Below are positions 1 through 6,404 of a stretch of DNA of 18,430 nucleotides, piece after piece. The translations under genes and the position numbers were made by a program. Source of the DNA: DAIUFH01 sp036844705. Its GTDB lineage: Bacteria; Bacillota; Clostridia; Tissierellales; Tissierellaceae. The DNA is taken from NCBI GenBank assembly GCA_036844705.1, contig DAIUFH010000042.1, forward strand, positions 1 to 18,430. Direction: 5' to 3'. The notes under the pieces were generated by a model that was given only the letters and a program-made list of their open reading frames with translations, did no database searches and was not told the origin of the DNA. Numbering within the stretch: the stretch's first letter is position 1; every line of letters begins with the position of its first letter.

Positions 1-100
1 TAGCCCTATTAAGTCTAACGAGAAATCCTTCTGTCTTTAAATCCATCTCAACTTGTTTAATGTTTTTAAAATCTATAGATACATATATTGTAGTCCACAA
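1..100 (-). CDS. Start of a small conserved protein (DUF2007-like), partial
   Basis: This is the first 33 codons of a gene that runs off the left edge of the window. A strong ribosome binding site, GGAGGTG at 107-113, stands 6 bases before a TTG codon at 98-100. The reading frame then stays open and begins MWTTIYVSIDFKNIKQVEMD. A start of the form MW-T-IY-, followed by a phrase like EGFLVRL, resembles small clostridial proteins of roughly 60-90 residues that carry a DUF2007-type (putative signal-transducing) domain and often lie just after dnaE. That family link is from memory and rests on few residues. An in-frame ATG exists at 113-115 but overlaps the ribosome binding site, so TTG is preferred. 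The gene starts 32 bases after the dnaE stop with no terminator between, so it is probably co-transcribed with dnaE. Confidence 0.6.
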   Translation of the reverse strand, partial: MWTTIYVSIDFKNIKQVEMDLKTEGFLVRLNRA

Positions 101-132
101 AATAAGCACCTCCATGGAATTTAACCAGAATT

Positions 133-3100
133 CTAAGAAACTTTTACATTTTTCTCTCCAAGTAATTTCTGTAGTTCAGCTATTGCATTGTTATTATCCA
201 GCTTGATCCAGAGATCTCTGCCTGCTATGAAGCTTTTATTTTCCTTTTCTAAATATATGTAAACTGGGATGCTACCAGGGTATTTTTTTAATATCGTCTT
301 AATATCGCTAAATAAATCTGATCTACTTGTCTTTGAAATCTTTATATATATCTTTTGCCTTTTATATGCGTTTAATGAAGATATCTTTTCACATATAATT
401 TTCGTATCCTCCACCTCTGAAGTAGATAATCTTCCCTCAACAACTACGGGCATATCTTCTTCAATATATCTATTATATTTGTCATAGGTTGCTGGAAATA
501 CTATGCACTCTACCGAACCATATAAATCCTCCAAGGTAATAAATGCCATCATATTATTGTTCTTTGTTATTTTATTTTTCTTCTCTGTTATAATTCCACC
601 TATAGTTACTCTTTGTCCATCCCTGATATTATTGCTCTCTAACAACATATTCTCAGAAAGCTCGGATGTCATAAACGTAGAGATATCTTTTAGTTCCTTT
701 ATATACGGCTGTAGTGGATGACCAGAAACATAAATACCCAACATTTCCTTTTCCATAGACAATAATATTTTTTGGGGAAATTCATTTATATTAGGTAAAT
801 TATCATTATTGTTCTTACTTTCAATCGTATCAAAAATTGAGAATTGACCTTCAATATTTCTTTTTCTATCTGAATGTATTCCATCTATAGTCTTCTCATA
901 TATTGATAATAGCTGTGCCCTATTTGCTCCGAGAGAATCCATTGCCCCACATTTTATTAAGCTTTCCACTGCCCTTTTATTCATTACTGAGGAATCGATT
1001 CTTTCTATTCTTTCAATAAAATCAGTAAAGCTTTGAAACTTATCCTTATTTCTTGCAGCAATAATTGCATTAATAAATCCATTTCCAACATTTTTTACTG
1101 CTGATAGTCCGAATCTTATCTTATTTTCTGATACTGTGAATTTATTATATGATGAGTTTATATCAGGAGGCAACACCTCTATTCCCAGTCTTTTACACTC
1201 TTGTATATATAAGGATACTTGCGTTGAACTTCCCATTATGGATGATATTAGGGCTGCTAAAAATTCAACAGGATAATAGTATTTTAGCCAACCCGTTCTA
1301 TATGCAACTACTGCATATGCTGCAGAGTGCGATTTGTTGAAAGCATAGTTTGCAAAATCTATCATTAAACTAAATATCTTCTCAGCTGATTTTTCATCTA
1401 CTCCATTTCTTATTGCTCCAGGAATAATTATATTATTATTCTCATCAACTTGTCCATAGATAAAATTCTTTCTCTCCTGCTCCATCACGTCCATCTTTTT
1501 CTTGCCCATTGCTCTTCTTACGAGATCTGCTCTTCCAAGAGTATAACCACCTAAATCTCTTACAATTTGCATTACTTGTTCCTGATATACTATACACCCA
1601 TAGGTTTTATCTAAAATATTCTCAAGCTTTGGATGTATATACTTAATTTTAGAAGGGTCATGTTTGCATTCAATAAATGTAGGTATCTGGTTCATTGGAC
1701 CAGGTCTAAACAATGAATTGGCAGCTATTAAATCTTCAAATACATTTGGCTTTAACTCCTTTAAAAAAGCTCTCATGCCTGGACTTTCAAACTGAAATAT
1801 ACCGAGTGTCTCTGCCTTTGCAAACATATCCAATACCTTTGGGTCATCATAAGTAAATCCGTTACTAAAGTCTATCTTGATTCCATGATTTTTTTCTATT
1901 AAGTTGACTGCATCTCGTATAACAGTTAATGTTCTTAGACCCAAGAAGTCCATCTTTAATAGTCCTAATTCTTCCAACTCTGTCATTGTATACTGAGTTG
2001 CTACAGAATCATTGTTTTTGACTAAAGGCGCATAGTCTGTAACTGGGTCTTTTGAGATAACAACTCCAGCAGCATGGGTCGAAGTATGTCTAGGAAGCCC
2101 TTCTACTGCCATGGCAATATCAATTAGATTGTGTATATTTTCATTGTTATCATATTGCTCTTTGAGTGACTTACTTATTTCCAGTGCTCTTTTTATAGTA
2201 ATATTGAGCTCATTTGGAATCTGCTTTGCAATATTATCTACTTCACCATAAGGCATATCCAATGCTCTACCAACATCCCTAATGGCACCACGAGCTGCCA
2301 TAGTTCCAAATGTAGCTATCTGAGCCACTCTGTCAGCACCATATTTTCTTACAACATACTGAATTACTTCTTCTCTTCTTTCATAGCAAAAGTCTATATC
2401 AATATCTGGCATCGTGATTCTTTCAGGATTCAAAAACCTTTCGAACAAAAGACCATATTCCAACGGGTCTATATCAATAATTCCCAGTGCATATGATATA
2501 ATACTTCCTGCAGCAGAACCACGGCCAGGTCCTACCATTATTTCATTGTCCTTAGCGTACTTTATGAAATCCCATACAATAAGAAAATAATCAGTATATC
2601 CCATATCGACTATAGTTTTTAATTCAAAGTCATATCTCTTCCTTATTTCATCTGTAATTTCTTTATACCTCTTTTTAAGTCCATCCATACTTAACTCTTT
2701 AAGGTATTCAACATTTGTATAGCCTTCGGGAAGCTGATATTTTGGAAGATGAAGTGTGTTAAAATCAAGTTCTACATTACATCTATCTGCAATTAAAGTT
2801 GTATTTATAAGAGCATCTTTATTTTCTGCAAACAGTTGATTCATTTCCTCAGGAGATTTAAGATAAAACTGATTAGAAGGAAATTTCATTCTATCTTCTT
2901 CATTAACAGTTTTTGCCGTCTGTATACAAAGAAGTACATCATGGACCACTGCATCATCTTGATTCAGATAATGTACATCGTTTGTTGCCACAAGTGGTAT
3001 ATCAAGCTCATTGCTCATATCTACCAATGTCTTGTTCACATTTGTCTGCTCATTCATTCCATGATCCTGTAATTCGAGATAGAAGTTTTCCCTTCCAAAA

Positions 3101-3597
3101 ATATCCCTATATATTAAAGCTACTTCCTTCGCTTTATCATAATTATTATTTAGTATATGTTGCTGGACTTCTCCACCAAGACATGCAGAAAGGCATATTA
3201 TCCCATTATGGTATTTTCTCAATATATCGTGATCTACTCTTGGTTTATAATAAAATCCATTCACATAGCCTTCAGAAACAATCTTCATCAAATTTTGATA
3301 GCCTTCATTGTTTTCTGCCAACAGTACAAGATGATATTGGTTTTTATCCTTTTGTTCTTTCTCAGTATATTTATTTATTGCTATATAAACCTCTGAGCCC
3401 AATATTGGTTTGATACCATTTTTCTTTGCTTCTTTATATAGTTGAATCACACCAAACATAGCACCATGGTCAGTTATGGCTATGGAATCCATACCTAATT
3501 CTTTGGTTCTCTTGACTAAATCCTTGATTCTAATAGATCCATCAAGAAGACTGTATTCAGTATGAACATGCAGGTGAGTAAATTTACCTTGTGTCAT
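133..3597 (-). CDS. dnaE: DNA polymerase III alpha subunit, DnaE type
   Basis: Replicative C-family DNA polymerase of 1154 residues, the usual DnaE length. The N-terminal PHP domain starts with HLHVHTEYSLLDGS (residues 8-21) and continues with ITDHG, GSEVYI and VATNDVHYL, so the metal-binding residues look intact. The palm carries the catalytic aspartates in PDIDIDF near residue 400, and GPGRGSAAGS lies just before it. A helix-hairpin-helix-like segment (SAVKNVGNGF) lies near 835 and an OB-fold (VTIGGIITEKK) near 990. There is no inserted 3'-5' exonuclease domain, which separates it from PolC, the other clostridial replicase. In Firmicutes that have PolC, DnaE is known to extend RNA primers; PolC itself is not in this window. 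The start is ATG with GAGGAA 5 bases upstream. A terminator separates it from the grdX-like gene, so it should have its own promoter, but I could not pick a convincing -35/-10 pair between 3600 and 3670. Confidence 0.97.
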   Translation of the reverse strand: MTQGKFTHLHVHTEYSLLDGSIRIKDLVKRTKELGMDSIAITDHGAMFGVIQLYKEAKKNGIKPILGSEVYIAINKYTEKEQKDKNQYHLVLLAENNEGYQNLMKIVSEGYVNGFYYKPRVDHDILRKYHNGIICLSACLGGEVQQHILNNNYDKAKEVALIYRDIFGRENFYLELQDHGMNEQTNVNKTLVDMSNELDIPLVATNDVHYLNQDDAVVHDVLLCIQTAKTVNEEDRMKFPSNQFYLKSPEEMNQLFAENKDALINTTLIADRCNVELDFNTLHLPKYQLPEGYTNVEYLKELSMDGLKKRYKEITDEIRKRYDFELKTIVDMGYTDYFLIVWDFIKYAKDNEIMVGPGRGSAAGSIISYALGIIDIDPLEYGLLFERFLNPERITMPDIDIDFCYERREEVIQYVVRKYGADRVAQIATFGTMAARGAIRDVGRALDMPYGEVDNIAKQIPNELNITIKRALEISKSLKEQYDNNENIHNLIDIAMAVEGLPRHTSTHAAGVVISKDPVTDYAPLVKNNDSVATQYTMTELEELGLLKMDFLGLRTLTVIRDAVNLIEKNHGIKIDFSNGFTYDDPKVLDMFAKAETLGIFQFESPGMRAFLKELKPNVFEDLIAANSLFRPGPMNQIPTFIECKHDPSKIKYIHPKLENILDKTYGCIVYQEQVMQIVRDLGGYTLGRADLVRRAMGKKKMDVMEQERKNFIYGQVDENNNIIIPGAIRNGVDEKSAEKIFSLMIDFANYAFNKSHSAAYAVVAYRTGWLKYYYPVEFLAALISSIMGSSTQVSLYIQECKRLGIEVLPPDINSSYNKFTVSENKIRFGLSAVKNVGNGFINAIIAARNKDKFQSFTDFIERIERIDSSVMNKRAVESLIKCGAMDSLGANRAQLLSIYEKTIDGIHSDRKRNIEGQFSIFDTIESKNNNDNLPNINEFPQKILLSMEKEMLGIYVSGHPLQPYIKELKDISTFMTSELSENMLLESNNIRDGQRVTIGGIITEKKNKITKNNNMMAFITLEDLYGSVECIVFPATYDKYNRYIEEDMPVVVEGRLSTSEVEDTKIICEKISSLNAYKRQKIYIKISKTSRSDLFSDIKTILKKYPGSIPVYIYLEKENKSFIAGRDLWIKLDNNNAIAELQKLLGEKNVKVS

Positions 3598-3670
3598 AAT
3601 AATTCCTCTTTCATATATACTACATTTATTCTATCATAAACCTTATCTAGATGCATAAAATAAGTTTTAA

Positions 3671-3702
3671 AAACAAAAAAGCCTTCAATATTGAAGACTT
3701 TT
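3671..3702 (-). terminator. Intrinsic terminator after the grdX-like gene
   Basis: On the minus strand a GTCTTCAAT/ATTGAAGGC stem (3681-3698, one G-T pair) is flanked by A6 before and T6 after, then GTTTTT. It begins directly after the stop codon at 3703-3705. It closes the Nudix-whiA-ptsH-grdX unit and separates it from dnaE. Confidence 0.85.
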
Positions 3703-4089
3703 TTAATAATGTCCTAACTTTTCAATTACGTTCTCCATTAAGGATAAATCTATTACTCTAAAATCTTCCAAAACTTTTTCATTCCAAGCAGGAGTAGGCT
3801 TTATCTCCATAAACTTTTTAGTCCCTAATATACTGTCTTCAATAATAGCAAGCCCATCTATATCAAGATCTGTTGTTTCTTTAGAAATCATTATACTTTT
3901 ATATGGGGTTTCATTAGGCTTGATACTACTAGACAATGGATGGGTTAACAATAAATGCCCCTCATGCAATTTATCTCTCACAAATTCAAGAACTTCCAAA
4001 TACTTGTAATCTTCTAGATAAATTACATCCATTTTATCCTTAAATTTTTCATTAACTTCTTTGTTATTTGTCACTAATAAACTTTTCAT
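3703..4089 (-). CDS. grdX: GrdX family protein
   Basis: A 128-residue soluble protein without signal peptide or membrane segment. The central stretch LLTHPLSSSIKPNETPYKSI (about residues 47-66), the opening MKSLLVTNN and the closing VLEDFRVIDLSLMENVI match what I recall of GrdX, a small protein first named from glycine/betaine reductase operons of amino-acid-fermenting clostridia. Its biochemical role is not established. No grdA, grdB, grdC, trxA or trxB gene is visible nearby. The gene is the last of a unit with a Nudix gene, whiA and ptsH, starting 12 bases after the ptsH stop, and is followed at once by a terminator. GGGGG lies 4 bases before the ATG. The assignment rests on remembered motif similarity, so the name is probable rather than certain. 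Confidence 0.72.
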   Translation of the reverse strand: MKSLLVTNNKEVNEKFKDKMDVIYLEDYKYLEVLEFVRDKLHEGHLLLTHPLSSSIKPNETPYKSIMISKETTDLDIDGLAIIEDSILGTKKFMEIKPTPAWNEKVLEDFRVIDLSLMENVIEKLGHY

Positions 4090-4101
4090 AATACCCCCAT
4101 A

Positions 4102-4368
4102 CTAATAAACTTTAAATTCACCTTCAATAAGAGCCTTTAACGCTTGAATCATTTGTTTATCATCCTGTCCTTTAGCTGTAAGAGTTATCTCTTCACCATT
4201 AAACGCTCCTAAAGACATTATACCTATTATGCTCTTTCCATTAACCTTAACTTCATGAGCTTCTATTTCAAGCTCACTTTGATATTTACTTGCTACCTGA
4301 ACAAATATCGCAGCTGGTCTTGCATGAAGACCTTCTGGATTATTTAGCTTAATAGTCAATTTTTCCAT
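4102..4368 (-). CDS. ptsH: Phosphocarrier protein HPr
   Basis: An 88-residue HPr-fold protein, the standard length. The active-site motif GLHARPA places His15 at the canonical position for phosphorylation by enzyme I, and KSIIGIMSLG places Ser46 at the canonical position for phosphorylation by HprK. Because His15 is present it is HPr rather than Crh, even though in Bacillus it is Crh that occupies this place after whiA. It would pass phosphate to PTS sugar permeases, and as HPr(Ser-P) it could act as a co-repressor with CcpA. No enzyme I or PTS permease gene is in the window. The whiA stop TAA abuts the ATG with no gap, and the ribosome binding site AAAGGAG lies inside the end of whiA, so translation is probably coupled. 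Confidence 0.95.
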   Translation of the reverse strand: MEKLTIKLNNPEGLHARPAAIFVQVASKYQSELEIEAHEVKVNGKSIIGIMSLGAFNGEEITLTAKGQDDKQMIQALKALIEGEFKVY

Positions 4369-5322
4369 TTACTTCACTCCTTTCAAATCTTCGGCAATTT
4401 CTTCTAATTTTTTAAATCTATGATTTACTCCTGATTTTCCAATAGGTGGGTTGAGCATATATCCTATCTCTTTCAGACTAGCATCAGGATTATCCAATCT
4501 AATCTCAGCTATTTCTCTTAAATTACTAGGCAATTTATTGAGTCCCATATTATCCCTTATAATCTCTATATGCTCAATCTGTCTCATGGATGCATCTATT
4601 GTTTTACTTAAGTTTGCTGTTTCACAATTTACAATTCTATTTATATTATTTCTTACATCTTTTAAAACACGAATATCTTCCAACTTTAATAAAGCCTGAT
4701 GAGCTCCGATAATATTGAGTAGATCTACTATCTGCTCCCCTTCTTTTATATATACAACATAATTTTCCTTACGCATTACAATTTTAGAATTTAAATTAAA
4801 GGAATTAATTATATTTGATAAATCATGTGCATGCTCTTCATTGTTCGTTACAAATTCCAAATGATAGGTTTTTTCTGGGTTGCTTATTGAACCTCCACCC
4901 AAAAAGGAACCTCTAATATAGCTTCGTTTACAGCATCTTTTTGACAATAATTTCTTAGGTATTATATATTGTGGGCTAAAGAGGTTGGAACTATCCTTTT
5001 TTAAAAATCCTACATCTACTAATATCTTATGAGATACATCCTTGTCATTAATAATTATTAAGTAATTATTATTCTTTTTAAGTTGCCTATTTCTTCTTAC
5101 CATTACTTCTACTTCTGTATCATATATTCTCTTTAATATAGAGAATATCCTTCTTGCAATAGCAGCATTTTCTGTTGTGAATTTTAAATTGAACTTTCTA
5201 TGCCCCGTAATTTGAATTGTACCGTTCATTCGTACCAAAGCTGCTAATTCACATAATGCACAACAATCTTCATCCAATTCTATTCTAGATAATTCATTCT
5301 TGGTTGTTGACGAAAAGGACAT
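4369..5322 (-). CDS. whiA: Sporulation/division regulator WhiA
   Basis: A 317-residue DNA-binding protein of the WhiA family, at the expected length. The N-terminal two-thirds is the degenerate homing-endonuclease (LAGLIDADG-like) fold, with RCCKRSYIRGSFLGGGSISN at its centre (about residues 129-148). The last 90 residues hold the helix-turn-helix region, including SLKEIGYMLNPPIGKSGVNH. WhiA is a sporulation regulator in Streptomyces. In Bacillus it affects cell division and chromosome segregation. The neighbours yvcK, rapZ and a Nudix gene reproduce the classic Gram-positive cluster. AGGAGTG lies 5 bases before the ATG, and the gene starts 10 bases after the Nudix stop. Confidence 0.95.
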   Translation of the reverse strand: MSFSSTTKNELSRIELDEDCCALCELAALVRMNGTIQITGHRKFNLKFTTENAAIARRIFSILKRIYDTEVEVMVRRNRQLKKNNNYLIIINDKDVSHKILVDVGFLKKDSSNLFSPQYIIPKKLLSKRCCKRSYIRGSFLGGGSISNPEKTYHLEFVTNNEEHAHDLSNIINSFNLNSKIVMRKENYVVYIKEGEQIVDLLNIIGAHQALLKLEDIRVLKDVRNNINRIVNCETANLSKTIDASMRQIEHIEIIRDNMGLNKLPSNLREIAEIRLDNPDASLKEIGYMLNPPIGKSGVNHRFKKLEEIAEDLKGVK

Positions 5323-5332
5323 ATTATCACTC

Positions 5333-5740
5333 CTATAAGTTCATAAGCTCTATGCCTTTTATTATAATTTTTCTTTCATCTGCATACCTGACAAGGTCTT
5401 TAGCCTTATCGATATGTACATACATTGCGTCAATAAAACCTTCCCTACGTTGTGGAGTACAATCCATTGAATTGCTTTTCATCAGATACCAGTGTACGGT
5501 TTTGGTAACCATTTCATCTTCCTTAAGATTTTTATAGTCATAGTGTACCGCACCAATATAGCTTATGATTTCGCCTTTAACACCAGTTTCCTCTAAAACC
5601 TCTCTTAGGGCAGCGTTTTTAATGTTCTCTCCCTTTTCTAAACGCCCCTTTGGCAACACCCAGTCTCCATTATATTTTCTTAACAGCAATATGGTATTAC
5701 CAAATATAACAACACCTCCAGAACTTACTTCAATCATCAT
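5333..5740 (-). CDS. Nudix hydrolase (YvcI position)
   Basis: A 135-residue Nudix-fold hydrolase. The full Nudix box is present at residues 32-54, GRLEKGE followed by seven residues and REVLEETGV, fitting GX5EX7REUXEEXGU. Such enzymes cleave nucleoside diphosphates linked to another group; the substrate cannot be told from sequence. In Bacillus a Nudix gene, yvcI, heads the rapZ-yvcK-whiA cluster. Here the equivalent gene stands directly before whiA. The start was set at the ATG at 5738-5740, which has GGGAG 6 bases upstream. In-frame TTG and GTG codons at 5744-5746 and 5741-5743 sit too close to that ribosome binding site. An AT-rich promoter region and the preceding gene's hairpin lie upstream, so it probably begins a new transcript. 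Confidence 0.9.
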   Translation of the reverse strand: MMIEVSSGGVVIFGNTILLLRKYNGDWVLPKGRLEKGENIKNAALREVLEETGVKGEIISYIGAVHYDYKNLKEDEMVTKTVHWYLMKSNSMDCTPQRREGFIDAMYVHIDKAKDLVRYADERKIIIKGIELMNL

Positions 5741-5788
5741 CACCAACTCCCGACTATCTAAAAAAAGTATTATTAAGATAATACACCT

Positions 5789-5819
5789 ATTATACTATAT
5801 TTGTCTATATTTTTGTAAA
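5789..5819 (-). promoter_or_regulatory. Putative sigma-A promoter of the Nudix-whiA-ptsH-grdX unit
   Basis: On the minus strand TTTACA (5814-5819) and a perfect TATAAT (5789-5794) are separated by 19 bases, slightly longer than ideal. It lies downstream of the hairpin at 5867-5899 and about 50 bases before the Nudix start. Confidence 0.45.
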
Positions 5820-5866
5820 CATTTTCAAATTTTTTATTGATTTAAATCATAGAATTATAAAAGTCA

Positions 5867-5899
5867 ATCGCACTAACATTTAAATAATGTTAGTGCGAT
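5867..5899 (-). terminator. Hairpin after the repeat-built gene, probable terminator
   Basis: A perfect 14-bp stem, ATCGCACTAACATT with its complement, and a 5-base AT loop lie 9 bases after the stop codon at 5909-5911. The minus-strand tail TGACTTTTATAATT is only a modest U-tract, so termination may be partial. The + strand tail is no better. Confidence 0.65.
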
Positions 5900-5908
5900 A
5901 GCAACCTT

Positions 5909-6352
5909 CTATTTTACAGCTTTTAAGTTTGCTAAATCATAACCTTGCTTATATGTCATCTGCTCTATAAATCTGAAATCTTCCTTTAGATTTATTACCT
6001 CATCATAAACCATTTGGATTTCTGCCTTAACATCCTTATTAACTAATTCAAGCTGTTCTTCTAGCCATTTTATATCTTCTTTTGTTGCCATTGTTGCTTT
6101 GACTTCTTGTAACTCTTCCTTTGTTGCCATCGTTTCTTTGACTTCTTGTAGCTCTTCCTTTGTTGCCATCGTTGCTTTAATGTCTTGTAACTCTTCCTTT
6201 GTTGCCATCGTTGCTTTGACTTCTTGTAACTCTTCCTTTGTTGCCATTGTTTCTTTGACTTCTTGTAGCTCTTCCTTTGTTGCCATCGTTGCTTTAATGT
6301 CTTGTACTTCTGTATACAATTTTTCTAGTAAATCATATACCTTATCATCCAT
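5909..6352 (-). CDS. Helical repeat protein of unknown function
   Basis: A 147-residue, highly charged, almost wholly helical protein with no membrane segment or signal peptide; I cannot name its function. Residues of about 20-97 are six tandem 13-residue units of the form MATKEELQEVKET, with A/E and EV/DI variants. The head (MDDKVYDLLEKLYTEVQDIK) and tail (EQLELVNKDVKAE, then EDFRFIEQMTYKQGYDLANL) are not repeated and also look helical. The hydrophobic spacing of 6, 3 and 4 does not fit an unbroken heptad coil. TKEEL could cap a short helix in each unit. The start is the ATG at 6350-6352, with GGGAG 8 bases upstream; an in-frame GTG at 6359-6361 overlaps that site. It sits between yvcK and the Nudix gene, with its own promoter-like sequence before and hairpin after it, and looks like an insertion in a conserved cluster. 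Confidence 0.85.
   Translation of the reverse strand: MDDKVYDLLEKLYTEVQDIKATMATKEELQEVKETMATKEELQEVKATMATKEELQDIKATMATKEELQEVKETMATKEELQEVKATMATKEDIKWLEEQLELVNKDVKAEIQMVYDEVINLKEDFRFIEQMTYKQGYDLANLKAVK
6081..6306 (-). repeat. 39-bp tandem repeat with a 117-bp higher-order period
   Basis: Five full 39-bp units start at 6081, 6120, 6159, 6198 and 6237, and a sixth partial unit starts at 6276. Each begins TTTGTTGCCAT on the + strand. Units 1 and 4, and units 2 and 5, differ at one base; unit 3 and the shared part of unit 6 are the same. Neighbouring units differ more. This shows that a three-unit, 117-bp block was duplicated. All changes keep the reading frame. Confidence 0.95.
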
Positions 6353-6385
6353 TAAAATCACTCCCGATAATCTTTGTTACATCAT

Positions 6386-6394
6386 ATTATATCA
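6386..6394 (-). promoter_or_regulatory. Extended -10 promoter of the repeat-built gene
   Basis: On the minus strand TGATATAAT (TG at 6393-6394, TATAAT at 6386-6391) is a perfect extended -10 element. It begins only about 10 bases after the yvcK stop and about 35 bases before the next start. No good -35 is visible, which extended -10 promoters tolerate. Confidence 0.55.
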
Positions 6395-6404
6395 TAAATA
6401 TTGA

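Noticed and set aside
2913..3413. 166-codon open frame on the + strand opposite the N-terminal part of dnaE
   Set aside because: It lies wholly antisense to the well-supported PHP domain of dnaE, has no good ribosome binding site, and its composition reads like a reverse complement of coding DNA.
3600..3670. dnaE promoter around TATGAT or TAGAAT on the minus strand
   Set aside because: Neither hexamer has an acceptable -35 at 16-18 bases or a TG extension, so no site is called although a promoter is likely there.
6081..6306. Possible CRISPR array because of regularly spaced repeats
   Set aside because: Units are contiguous with no spacers, lie in a coding frame, and no cas gene is present.
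6099..6404. 101-codon + strand frame of repeated CNSSFVAIV-like units
   Set aside because: It is the complementary reading of the 39-bp repeats. Both strands stay open because the repeat length is a multiple of three. Start signals, promoter and terminator all support the minus-strand gene.
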